A stretch of DNA of 64,000 bases, taken from NCBI GenBank assembly GCA_021234155.1, contig JAJEKV010000109.1, positions 2,286,738 through 2,350,737 of the forward strand, in the 5' to 3' direction. Of the stretch, positions 24,240 through 35,256 are shown piece by piece. Below the pieces are notes generated by a model, which worked only from the letters and a program-made list of their open reading frames with translations, had not been told where the DNA came from and made no database searches. This DNA is from Isoetes taiwanensis. Its lineage: Eukaryota > Streptophyta > Lycopodiopsida > Isoetales > Isoetaceae. Within the stretch, counting starts at the first letter, position 1; every line of letters begins with the position of its first letter. The translations under genes and the position numbers were made by a program.

Positions 24240-25439
24240 CTCAGGTTTTATTATCAACACAACCTAAAAACAAAATAATCAAGATCAAAAGACATATGAA
24301 GAGCTCCCACTCTCGAGCCCTTACATATATACTGGATGGAACAACTTATATACTATATATATTTAGAGCCCCATATTAGAAGAACACAGTAGGCTAAACC
24401 CTCTCTAAATAGACCTCTCCTTCTGGCTTGGAGCTGGGAAAATTACGACCTCATCCAAGTCTCGCTGTTGTAGGAATTTATCAACTTCATCTGTCTTCAA
24501 GCCAAATGCATTAGACACAATGGCCCTTGGTATGCGATTGAAAATGGAATTCCCTCCAGCAAAATAAGAATCTTCAGTTCTGAATTACAATAACAAATAA
24601 CCAACATCATAAATGTCAGGTACAACAATTAATGAAATAATAAAAAAGGAGAAACAATGAAAAGGATGTAATCTACTAAGTGACGTGCGTACCTATCAGT
24701 ATTCATAGCTGAAATAGCTTCATATCCCTCATCTTCGGCTACCTCAACATATGGAAACCCTCTTGGGATAAAAACAAGCTGGCCCTCCTTGATTGTTTGT
24801 GCCACAACTCTCTCGCCATTGTCATTAACAACTTCAAGGTTAGCACTACCTTTGATAACGTATATGACCTTATCACCATTGTGACTATAAGTTGGTGCAT
24901 ACAGGGCTCTCTGTTCGTTCAAACACTGCTCGCAAAGTTCTCCACCTTGTCTTACCTGTACCTCTGGGAAATCACGACCAAGCCGATAAACCAAATCCAA
25001 CGCTCCAAGATTGAGCACAGATTGTTGCTCGTGTACTATGGACTCTCGAGAGATCTTGATGATATCTTGCCTCTCTCATTGTTTTTCTTGTCTGTCTAAT
25101 AGCTGCCTCACATTCTGTTAAGACACATTCCATGCATGAGAAAGAACACGAGAGCTGAAAGCAGTTGCATCAGTCAATGGTCGGAATCTCTGCACATCAA
25201 GTGTATATTAGCATGATCTTGCATTGCAAAAACAAACAAAAAAGATCGGACACCCAAACGATGAGTGTCTCTGCCAGAATAAGCCACGCTAAGAAGGCGT
25301 GCAATTTGCTGTCCGTCATTGTAGAACCAGAAAGCCACTCCTCTGGGAATAACAAAGGCATCACCCTTGTTGAGCTTGAACTCACTTCTCTGTTCTGCAG
25401 AAGCTGCTGGTTCTCTGACTAGACCAAGTATTACAGACC
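24240..25439 (-). pseudogene. Vicilin-like bicupin gene, copy E
   Basis: Exons on the minus strand: exon 2 25439-25254, exon 3 25189 to about 24935, exon 4 24910-24693, exon 5 24579-24405, then a 3' UTR to about 24240. Faults: the end of exon 2 has lost bases at its donor, exon 3 has a TAA (GAA in other copies) and a TGA, and a deletion joins exon 3 (after GGAGAACTTTGCGAGC) to the last bases of intron 3. The result is a continuous 129-codon frame (25018-24629) that bridges exon 3 and exon 4 without splicing. Exon 1 is missing; the inverted-repeat arm begins inside intron 1. It lies inside the proposed inversion, which explains why it alone is on the minus strand. Confidence 0.87.
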
Positions 25440-25503
25440 CTGCACACATACAAACACACTTTAGAAATGATACCAATTAAAGTAGCAACAAGCAAGCAAG
25501 CAA

Positions 25504-26994
25504 GTTGTTTAAAAGGTCTCGAGGGCTAAAAATAAAAAGGGTTAAGTTATTTCAAGGATCCAATATTAGGAGTAGCCAATATTACTGGGACCTCTAGGAA
25601 CATTGGCTATGGATTTTGCATAGCACATATCTTGAATGAAGTGAGGGTGACGTCATCAAGGTATTTGGAAGCAAGACAACAAAATAATGGGGCAAGCAGT
25701 GAGGGCAAAAAACAATATTGAAGCAATGGTAACGGAATAAGATGTAAAAATGAGAAGGTGGAGTTTTGATGGCTAAAGGTGTTTCACAAAGAGTGAAAGG
25801 TAATGGATATGAAAGAGATAGTGACATGGGTTTTGACCACAATAGCAAAGGTGTAAAACTTTTAACATAAAAGGTATGAAGTATGAATTGAAATGGTGGA
25901 AATGGATGGCTTATGGTAGTATATAGGAATAAATAGAGAAATGGGCTAGGTAAAAATTCTCAAAGAGGGATATATGGCAAGGTGGGCATAATAAAGGTGA
26001 AAATAGGAAAATGGCTAGGCTAAGAAGAGGAAAAGGTGAATATGTGGCAAAAGTGAACATAATGGAATAAAAATGGAATGTGGATAGGGAAGTGGAGAAA
26101 ATGGCTACGGTTTAAAAGCATGTATCATGGGGTCTTTCAAACTTTAACTTCAAAACTTCAAATGAGCATCTTACCTACAAAGGTCTTCCAAACTCCAACC
26201 TAGTCTTAAAGCATAGACAATAGTTACTATGTTGCCCTTTGGGGGCAACAAGCCCCCATTCACCTTATATTGCATGTCTACATGAGGACTCGAACTTGAC
26301 ACCTATACGGCATCGATCAAGTGAACCAACCAATTAACCTCAATCATCAACATCAATAGACAATAATATATTTTAATATAGACCATGATGATATATAATA
26401 TGACTCCTTGCACAAAGTTCATAAAACATTTGCCCATCATATGCACACAACACCGATAGCTTCAACTACCCCCAACCCGCCAAAAAAAATAAAAAATATA
26501 TATAAATAACGAGTTCTTATAGCTCATTTAACCAACCACACCATCATAAAGATTGAGCACCCATAAAACATGTGCCCAATGAGCTTACATGTCTTAAATC
26601 CATGTCATATACATATGATATTGGGTATAATAAATCCAGCATCCAAGGCAAGGCACGATATATTCAAGATACTTTTAACAAACTATTACTAGTTTTAATA
26701 AACCACTATTGTATGCATAAAACTATCTCATAAACCTTAGCTAGCTTTAAGAATCCATTATAATTTCAATAACCAACATGGATAACCATGTTATAAATCA
26801 CTATAGTCTCAACAAACCACTATGGAATGTGGTTTTCTATCAAATAGATTCGTGAACAAAAAACCACATATACCATGGTTTTTAGGCAGTTTGATACCAG
26901 TTTAATGTAATAGTTCATTTTTGGGCTCCTTGTGGTGGCTAAAAAATAAATAGAAAGACAATAGTGTTTGGATTCAACCTCTTGCATGATCTCC
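25504..26994 (-). repeat. Right arm of the 1.5-kb inverted repeat
   Basis: Partner of 12658-14160. It stops abruptly at about 26994, where the copia RNase H frame begins; the other arm continues there with normal vicilin-flank sequence. That makes 26994 a rearrangement breakpoint rather than the natural end of the repeat. Confidence 0.9.
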
Positions 26995-27629
26995 ATCACT
27001 GCTCAATCCACAGCTGAAGCGGAGTACATTACTGCAGCAGAGGCTACCAAGGAAGCTGAATGGTTACACAAACTTGCTCGCGATCTTCAGTTTAAGCAGG
27101 AGCTACCCATCTCCATACGATGTGATAATCAGAGTGCAATTGCTCTGACCAAGGAATCCAGGTTTCACCCCAGATCCAAACACATCAAGACTCAGTTTCA
27201 TTTCATTCGTGAAAAGGTGGCGGAACAGTCTATCCTCTTGACTTACTGTTCTACTTCAGACATGGTTGCAGATGTGCTTACCAAGCCATTGGCGAAAGCT
27301 AAATTTCTCCAGCATCGTGCCTCCCTGGGCCTAGTTCCCCGAGGCTCATCTCAAGCAGGAGAATTTTATCAGTTGGTGAGCTGCCCCTCCGCGAACTCAT
27401 CCAAGCAGGAGTGTTGAGGATGGATGTGCATGTCTACCAACTGCCAGCTCAGGCGGTGCCTATAATCAGGCGGAGATTACGATGCATTCGGTTCCTTCAT
27501 TTGTTGCTTTAATTCTGTTGTGTGGAGTTATTTAAGGAATCTCTGATTCCTCTCTTGTATTCACTTCCGATCAATGCAAATCAGTTCCTTGTTGATTCAA
27601 TCTGTTCTAAGTATGATCCAATTTTAGCA
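26995..27629 (+). mobile_element. Copia RNase H fragment and 3' LTR
   Basis: The frame up to 27417 starts inside the RNase H domain with STAEAEYITAAEATKEAEWL, a copia hallmark, followed by RCDNQSAIALTKE, then HPRSKHI and DVLTKPL, all in order. The 3' LTR runs 27412-27629 (TGTTGAGG to TTTTAGCA) and overlaps the last codons. It is followed by GGATT (27630-27634), the target duplication shared with the inverted 5' LTR. Gag, protease, integrase and reverse transcriptase are missing. Confidence 0.92.
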
Positions 27630-28322
27630 GGATTTGGTTTATCGGCTTGGTCGTGATTTCCCAGAGGTGCAAGTAAGGCAAGGTGGAGAACTTCGCGAGC
27701 TCAACAGTCACAAGATGCTTGAACTCGCAGCTCTACGCATGTCTGCTCGCCATTTGAAGCTGGAAAAATAGCTTCTTTTTGCATATGCACTCACCGTCTA
27801 GTGTTTGAACGAACAGAAAGCCATGTATGCACCAACATATAGTCACAATGGTGATAAGGTCATATACGTTATCAAAGGTAGTGCTAACCTTGAAGTCGTT
27901 AATGACAATGGCGAGAGAGTTGTGGCGCAAACAATCAAGGAGGGCCAGCTTGTTTTTATCCCAAGAGGGTTTCCATATGTTGAGGTAGCCGAAGATGAGG
28001 GATATGAAGCTATTTCAGCTATAAATACTGATAGGTACGCATGTCACTTAGTAGATTACATCCTTTTCATTGTTTCTCCTTTTTTATTGTTTCATTGTTG
28101 TGCCTAACATTTATTTATGATGTTGATTATTTGTTATTGTAATTCAGACCTAAAGATTCTTATTTTGCTGGAGGGAATTCCATTTTCAACCGCATACCAA
28201 GGGCCATTGTGTCTAATGCATTTGGCTTGAAGACAGATGAAGTTGAGAAATTCCTACAACAGCGAGATTTGGATGAGGTCGTAATTTTCCCAGCTCCAAG
28301 CCAGAAGGAGAGGTCTATTTAG
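27630..28322 (+). pseudogene. Vicilin-like bicupin gene, copy D (exons 3-5)
   Basis: Exon 3 resumes at GGATTTGGTTTATCGG directly after the copia 3' LTR and ends near 27767, where the donor GTGAG is deleted (GAAAAATAGC). Exon 4 27817-28034 and exon 5 28148-28322 are both open, with good splice sites at intron 4, and read through the second cupin and C-terminal helices to the usual stop. The 3' UTR with AATAAA follows to about 28510. The missing 5' part of this copy is the exon 3 scrap at 21629-21650, moved by the inversion. Confidence 0.88.
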
Positions 28323-28619
28323 AGAGAGCTTAGCCTACTGTGCTCTTCTAATAGGGGGTCCTAAATATATATAGTATATAAGTTGTTCCATCCAGTGTAT
28401 ATGTAAGGGCTCGAGAGTGGGAGCTCTTCATATGTCTTTTTGATGTAGTTATTTTGTTTTTCAGTTGTGTTGATAATAAAGAGCACAGTTTTTTTTAACT
28501 CAAAAGGGGTTAAATTCAAGGGAATTGTTTTTCAATTATGTTTGGAGAGGTGGCCATAGTTTTTAAGGCTTTGAACGTCAGGAAAACTACACATTTTTTT
28601 TTATTCTTTCTTTATCTTA

Positions 28620-29640
28620 GGGCCATTTCCCACTCGCCATTAAGTTAAGTTAATTTAACCGGTTGGTTATCTTTTAACTTAACCGAAAAGAGATTATGCT
28701 TTCCCATTAAGGTCTTTAAGTTAAGACTAACTTAACGGATTATGAAGATATGCATTCCCACTAGACTTGTTAGGGATCACTTAGGTTAAATTCAAAAAAT
28801 CAACTTAACCTAACATTTACGATGAGTTGATGTTTCACACTAGTAGTTAAGAGGCTTTGTTAGGTTAGAGATAACTAAGTCCATTTCCCACTTTAGTTAA
28901 GAGATGCCATTAAGTTAAAGATATCTAAAGTATTTCTTAGTTGTTGAAACCAACAGTCCATGAAGAGATACAAGGTTTATTTTCGATCTCTTCTTTTTCT
29001 ATATTTTCATATTCTTTATCCTGCCTTTTTTTTTTTCTCTCTCTTATTCTCTCCTTTTAACCTTAATTTGATGTCTCATTATTTTTAGTGGGTGTTTTTT
29101 GGCATTGGAAAAACCGTAAGTACACGCCTCCCTCCCCTAAAATAATCTAAGAAATGTTTCTACTATCGAAAAAAGAACTACAAATTCTAGTCATTAGATG
29201 TTCAAATATGCCCAAAATATGCTCTAAGGTAAATTACCCTAGATTCAATTCATTCTAATGAATTGTCCCTTTGCCGAGGAAATCCAAAAAGCTTTTGATC
29301 CTCAAGCTACTCTAGCTGCTCAAAGAGATGAAATAAGCCATTTTCATATTAAAAAAAAAAATAATAACCTAACTAGATTGTTACCCCTTTCTCACTTAAC
29401 ACCGATTAAGTGTACCTTTCACCGTCACTTAACTTCTAGTTTAAAATAAGGGGTCCAGTTAAAATTTTAACTTAACTTAACTTAACTATTATCAGTATGA
29501 AAGTGATCTGGTTAAGTTAACCATAGTTAAAATTTAACCAAGTCCTAACCTAACTGGTAGTAACTTAAGTGCTAGTGTGAAAGCAAGTTTCCGTTATTTA
29601 CCCTATTTAACCTAACCTAACTGCCAGTGGGAATTGACCC
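28620..29640. mobile_element. PIF/Harbinger-like non-autonomous element with TTA duplication
   Basis: The ends are inverted: 27 of 34 positions agree between GGGCCATTTCCCACT.. (28620 on) and the reverse complement of the right end. TTA flanks both sides (28617-28619, 29641-29643). The paralogous flanks near 16970 and 32113 lack the element and read straight through TTATCTTA-ACTTTT, so the insertion is certain. Subterminal regions are full of GTTAAGTTAA and TTCCCACT motifs. A 63-codon frame (29258-29449) has no recognised domain. A TTA duplication and a GGG-starting TIR are typical of the PIF/Harbinger (Tourist) group. I find no transposase. Confidence 0.88.
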
Positions 29641-30436
29641 TTAAACTTTTATATTTAGCATGGTAATACCTATGGATGATTGCTAGTATTAAATCTTCTC
29701 CACATGGTTAAGGTTAAGGTTAAGCTTTTTATAGTTCTTTGGACATGCTAAGACCTCCTGAATGGGATGATGTCAAACGCCCAGCTCGATAATCTCCCCC
29801 AGAGCTTCTCCCTAGTCACAGTGTCGAAAACCTTCACAAAGAGGAGATCAAGTCTGGCATCAAACATGAATGGTTCTGTCTGACATAGAGCATAGGCGTG
29901 GACATCGTATGCATTATTGCGACTTGGCATGTATGAATGCATCCCACTTAGTATACCTGCAAGGATAACATGTAGAATGATGCATTTGCTTTGTTGTGCA
30001 AGGTTATAGGTTTAAATCTTTCATCTGGGCATATAATTTTCTATGACCTTCCTTCTAAAGGTCTAAGCGCCCACCAGATGAGATCTTTAAATGCTTATTG
30101 GAGGATGTACAAGAAGAGGTCAACTTTAGGCTATTTTTATTGTCCTTGTTTAACAACTATTTGCATATCATGTTCACATATAGTCATCATAGTTACCATA
30201 ACTTTTCTTCCACATACTTCCTACCAAAGCTTTAAGCACCCATTGTCAACATAAACCAACTTACTACTCAGAGAGAGTTATTCCTTCTTTCTATCTACTA
30301 GAATACTTTAATGCCAAGGACAATCACATCCTTCTTGAATCTCACCAGTGATTGGTCCCATTTACATGTTGAGCATGTTAAACTTGATAGCATATATAGA
30401 TGCCTTGCTCTATTACAACAGAAAACCACCTAGATT
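29641..30436 (+). repeat. Segmental duplicate of the 16960-18462 flank
   Basis: Near-parallel to the earlier flank but without the LINE fragment. Similarity ends at about 30436 (GAAAACCAC), just where copy B exon 1 begins in the other duplicate. The exon 1 region is therefore missing here. Confidence 0.85.
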
Positions 30437-31120
30437 TAACACTTGAGAAAGATTGTGCCTACATAGGGCAATACTAGAGGGGACATATCGTTGTTCTAGA
30501 TTACCTCATTAGACATTCATTTTCCATACTTGAGAGGAACTAACTTCCTATCTTGCTTTGCAACGAAAGTGATGTATGAAGAATACCAATGAGCATTATC
30601 ATCATGAACACATGGTTAAATTATAGTAAGAGAGGCAATCAACAACAACGTAGAAGCCTCTAACCCTTTGCATGAGGGAAGATTAAAAAAAACTTAATAA
30701 CCCATAAAATAAAAAAGAGAATAAAAGGGTATGAACTTAAAAAAGGGAAAGATTTAAGCAAAAGACCACACGATAATAGTATGAAAGAAAACTACAGATG
30801 AAAGCAATAATGGAATTTTGACATGCACATCGACCTTACTCAAGCATTGATCTTAAGGTGCCTATTCATTTTAGTTAACTGCCACAACATTCTCTAGAGA
30901 GATATACACACATTAGATTAAGACTGGTATATCTACTTGAGTACATATTAATAGTAGAGTTGTCCTTTGATGGACCCAGATGGGTTCATTTGTACACCTT
31001 TTTTGAAATTCTATTATAGCTCCAAGATAAAGAATTTGCCTACATACTCACAATATCTTGTCCTCCATGAGTATACATATAAGAAACTTTTTATGAAAAA
31101 TACAGAAAGCTAAGAGACTT
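30437..31120. other. Stretch without a recognisable gene
   Basis: AT-rich, no domain and no repeat partner seen in the window. Confidence 0.5.
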
Positions 31121-31999
31121 TGTTCCTTGCTTGCTACTACTTTAACTTGGTGTCGTTTCTAAAGTGCGTTTGTGTGTGTGCAGGGTCTGTAATACTTGGT
31201 CTAGTCAGAGAACCAGCAGCTTCTGCAGAACAGAGAAGTGAGTTCAAGCTCAACAAGGGTGATGCCTTTGCTCTTCCCAGAGGAGTGGCTTTCTGGTTCT
31301 ACAATGACGGACAGCAAACTGCACGCCTTCTTAGCATGGCTTATTCTGGCAGAGACACTCATCGTTTTAGGGTCTGTCTGTGTGTCCAATCTTTTTTGTT
31401 TGTTTGTTTTTGCCGGTTTTTGCAATGCAAGATCATGCTAATATTCTACTTGATGTGCAGAAATTCCGACCATTGAGTGACGCAACTGCTTTCAGCTCTC
31501 GTGTTCTTTCTCATGCATGGAATGTGTCTAAACAGAGTGTGAGGCAGCTGTTAGACAGACAAGAGAAACAACAAGAGAGGCAAGATATCATCAAGGTCTC
31601 TCGAGAGTCCATAGTGCACGAGCAACAATCCGTGCTCAATCTTGGAGCGTCGGATTTGATTTATCGGCTTGGTCGTGATTTCCCAGAGGTACAGGTAAGG
31701 CAAGGTGGAGAACTTCGCGAGCTCAACAATCACAAGATGCTTGAACTCGCAACTCTATGCATGTCTGCTCGCCATTTGAAGCTGGAAAAAGTGAGTAGCT
31801 TCTAAGGTTTTTTTAATAGTTTCTTTCTGCGTATGCACTCACCGTCTAGTGTTTGAACGAACAGAGAGCAATGTACGCACCAACTTATAGTCACAATGGT
31901 GATAAGGTCATATACGTTATCAAAGGTAGTGCTAACCGTGAAGTCGTTAATGACAATGGCGAGAGAGTTGTGGCACAAACAATCAAGGAGGGCCAGCTG
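31121..31999 (+). pseudogene. Vicilin-like bicupin gene, copy F (exons 2-4)
   Basis: Starts inside intron 1 (GAGACTTTGTTCCTTGCTTG). Exon 2 31184-31371, exon 3 31461-31790 and the first part of exon 4 31865-31998 are all open and have correct splice sites. Exon 4 is cut after GAGGGCCAGCTG and fused to the downstream flank (GGGTTAAATCCAAGGGAAT), deleting the second half of cupin 2, exon 5 and the 3' UTR. Exons 2 and 3 here are the cleanest in the cluster. Confidence 0.87.
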
Positions 32000-32002
32000 A
32001 TC

Positions 32003-32720
32003 GAAGGGTTAAATCCAAGGGAATTGTTTTTCAATTATGTTTGGAGAGGTGGCCGTATAAGTTTTTTTAAGGCTTTGAACGTCAGGGAAACTACACATTT
32101 TTTTATTCTTTTTTTATCTTAGACTTTTTTATTTAGCATGGTGATACCTATGGATGATTGCTAATATTAAATCTTCCCCAAAATCCTTTAGGTCTAAGAA
32201 TGTTTTAAGTCCAAAGCTCCATGGGGGTTAAGGTTCATTCTACCAAGAAATATTTCACTACTGTAAACATTAAATGCTTCCTGATTAGGGTATACGAAAA
32301 AGGTAAGTCTCGCACAAGACCCCCAAAAATGAACTACTATATTTAAACTAATCCTAGTTCATCAAAAAAACATGGTATATATGGTTTTTTATCCATGAAT
32401 TTATTTGATAAAAGAAAATTACATACCTTAGTGGTTTTTTTATATTGATAGTGGTGTCCCATAAGCTATCGCTTCTCGTGGACGTTAAACTTCCATCATA
32501 TCATCATATCTCTTATCTGAGTCGTCCAGATCTGAGATCGACGGCTCGAATTGAACCACCACTTAAGCAACTAAGAGATCTTGTGTTCAAGTCTCTGGGG
32601 GTCCGTCATATGTCCTCATGGATGCTGCCAATGTGGCATGACGTAAAAATACTATCTATTGGTCCAGTATTTGAGGTGTCACTGGGCAGATCTAAGATCG
32701 ATGGCTAAGACAGTACCACG
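32003..32720 (+). other. Vicilin downstream flank, then LINE/SINE-like tail
   Basis: The flank continues to about 32230 (third copy of TTTAGCATGGTRATACC). At about 32448-32512 the text GTCCCATAAGC..CTCGTGGACGTTAAACTTCC followed by ATCATATCATCATATCTC resembles the 3' ends of the LINE copies at 18024 and 63404. A tRNA-like B-box (GTTCAAGTCTC) is nearby at about 32588, which would fit a SINE that shares the LINE tail. No gene. Confidence 0.4.
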
Positions 32721-33224
32721 TCAATCCACCCCAAGCAGCCCCCTTGTGGGTGGAGATTGAGGTGTTGCCGCTTGGGTCGTTGCCTATGCGAGATTGATGG
32801 CGTACATGGACCCACCTTGTGATGCCTCAAGCAGCTCCCTTATTTGGGGCTTTTGATCCAGGCCATCGAATTTGGGGATTTGATCTTAGCCACCAATAAA
32901 AAGATTTGGTGTAGCAAGTCTTAGCCATTAGATCAAAAGGGGGAGAAGAAATCCTAGCCATTAAATTTTTTTTGTAAGCTGTACTTTTTATATTAAAGGA
33001 GGTGAGGTGGCGCCATTTAATAAAAAGGTAGTGGGTGGCAAAGCATTTATGGTTGACTTTCCAGGAAGTTTCCTTTTCTAAGTTTGATGTCAAATAGCTG
33101 TAACTTGTAGTAGAAGGGTCGGTTGAAAGTGGGACACACATCTTTGGATTCTTCTCGTCGAGAGCTTTCCAATGAGTATGTCTTGATATCGTTTCGCCAA
33201 TGCGATGAATTCCAAAAATCTTCT
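32721..33224. other. Stretch without a recognisable gene
   Basis: Short overlapping frames on the minus strand (32827-33262) have no domain signature. Confidence 0.4.
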
Positions 33225-34373
33225 TGGAATCTTAGAATTTCACAAAATCTATGGCAATTCACTAGAATCTGGGGGAATCTTCATAAGATCTTAGAGAATC
33301 TAATGGAATCTCAAGAGAATCTTAGGGAATCTTGATATAATCAAAGGAAATCTAAGAATAATCTACATAGAAACTTGGGGAATCTAGAGGAATCTTGGAA
33401 TACTTGGGAATCTAGGGGAATATCAAGAGAATCTTAGGGAATCTAGGGGAATCTGAAGAGGATCTTTGGTAATCTATGGGAATCTAAGGGGATTTTCACA
33501 AAATCTTTGAAAATTTAGGGCTTGATGGAATTTTGGAGAATTTTGTGGAATCTTTATAAAACCTAGGAGAATCTACATAGAATCTTGAGGAATATAAAGA
33601 AATCTTTGGATAATCTTTTTAAATCTAGGGGAAACTTTATAGAACCTTAAGAATCTAGGGAACCTTTGTGGAATCTTAGGGAATCTAGGTGAATCTTTTG
33701 CACTTGGTGTGTTTTACAGGGGAATCTCCATAAAATATTGGACAATCTAAGGGAATGTTTATGAAATCTTAGAGAATTGAAGGGAACATTGATGGAATTC
33801 AAAGCATCTAGGGGTATCTTTTTAGAGTCTTGAAGAATTTGGAAAAATCTTTATAGAATCTTCAGTCGACCTGGATTTGGCTTCTAGTCAAATTTGTACA
33901 GTCCCTCTTGAGAATCTAGTGAATCTTGATGGAATCTTATAGAATCTAGAGGAATCTTCATAGAATCTAAGGGAATGTAGGAGAATCTATATAGAAACTT
34001 GGGGAATCTTAAAATAATATTTGAGAATCTGGAGGAATCTCAAGCGAATACTAGGGAATCTATGCAATTCGAAGAGCACTTTTGGGAATCAAAAGTACTC
34101 TTCAAAAAATCTTTGAGAATCTAGAGGAATCCTGATGGAATCTTGGAGAATATAGGGAATTTCCTAGAATCTAAGAGAATTTAGGGGACATGGAATTTTG
34201 GAGAATCTAGAGGAATCTTTGGAAATCTAGGGGAATCTTTGTGTAACCTTAAGAATCTAAGGAATCTTTTTAAAATCTTAGAAGAATCTTTTACATTAAG
34301 TGTCTTTTGGAATTTTCATAAAATATTGGGCAATCTAAGGGAATGTTTATCTATCTATCTATCTGTCTATCTG
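33225..34373 (+). repeat. Degenerate GGAATCT minisatellite with ATCT microsatellite end
   Basis: About 1.1 kb built from variants of GGGAATCTAGGGGAATCTT with insertions, so the unit length varies (about 10-20 bases). It ends in an (ATCT)n run at about 34348-34372. A scrap of vicilin 3' UTR (ATATAAGTTGTTCCATCCAG) follows at about 34375-34395. Confidence 0.9.
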
Positions 34374-34718
34374 TATATAAGTTGTTCCATCCAGGATCAT
34401 GGACTTTGTAAATTGCCAAAAGTATTTTTAGCATTTTATCCCTGATGCTTTTGCTTTGGATCTGTTCGACCTGTTCCCATAATCCAGGCAAGCTGGTAAG
34501 GGATCTTGCTTCATACCCTACGCCACAAGAGAATGGTACATCTGGTTCATATTCTGCTTCGGTCCCTAAAGTAGATGGTGGTTCATCTAGTTCAACCTCT
34601 GCTCCATGTACATGTACAGGTTCCTTTTCATCTGGTTCAACCTCTGCTCCATGTATAAATTCCTCTTTAATTTCAAATTCCTCAATTTCTAATCCAATAA
34701 CAAAAGTTAAAAGTTATT
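34374..34718 (-). other. Acidic open frame without a start codon, minus strand
   Basis: Reading 34718 down to 34374 there is no stop for about 115 codons. The frame is acidic and contains two copies of HGAEVEPDE-like sequence, then an SCGVGYEARSLTSLPGLWEQ segment. There is no ATG at its start, so it would have to be an exon or a fragment. I do not recognise the family. Its last codons run into the vicilin 3' UTR scrap and the ATCT repeat. Confidence 0.3.
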
Positions 34719-35256
34719 AGTATTTATAAAATATTAAATCTAAAACTTTATAAATATAATTTTACAAGTACTCAAAAGAGTTATGAAAGCAAATGCTACA
34801 GTAAAGTTCAAACAATGTTATTCAATGGTTAATCGTATTTTGTGCCTTATCCTATTGTTTAAATTTGGTTTTTCCGGGGTCCCGAAAACTTTTTGGATTT
34901 TTTTCTTAAGTTGTTTTCCTAAGGTTTCAAGGCTTTTAGCTACCGGAAAAAATTTCCGGTATTGCAAAAATTGGGTCTGTGGGCTTTTCCTATGATTTAG
35001 AAATTGGCATTTTGGGTTATTTATCCCGTTTTAGAGGATTTGGCAGATTCCTTATCCTCGGCATGTAGGCCACAGAGATGATTAAGGTTTTTTCATTATC
35101 CGTCAAGATATTGTGTTTGTTATTTAAATTTGCTTGCTTTTGATTGCTGGCGAAGATGATATTGTTGATTATAGCAGATAGGGAGCGGATATGGAGACTG
35201 GAGCTCTGCACGATGCTTAAATATGGGTTTGAGGTATTTAGACGATAAGAATACAA

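Noticed and set aside
26968-26994. Start codon of the RNase H frame at 26968 as a real gene start
   Set aside because: The first nine codons are inverted-repeat sequence joined by the rearrangement; the domain begins in the middle.
33225-34345. CRISPR-like array
   Set aside because: Units vary in length, have no unique spacers, and the context is eukaryotic.
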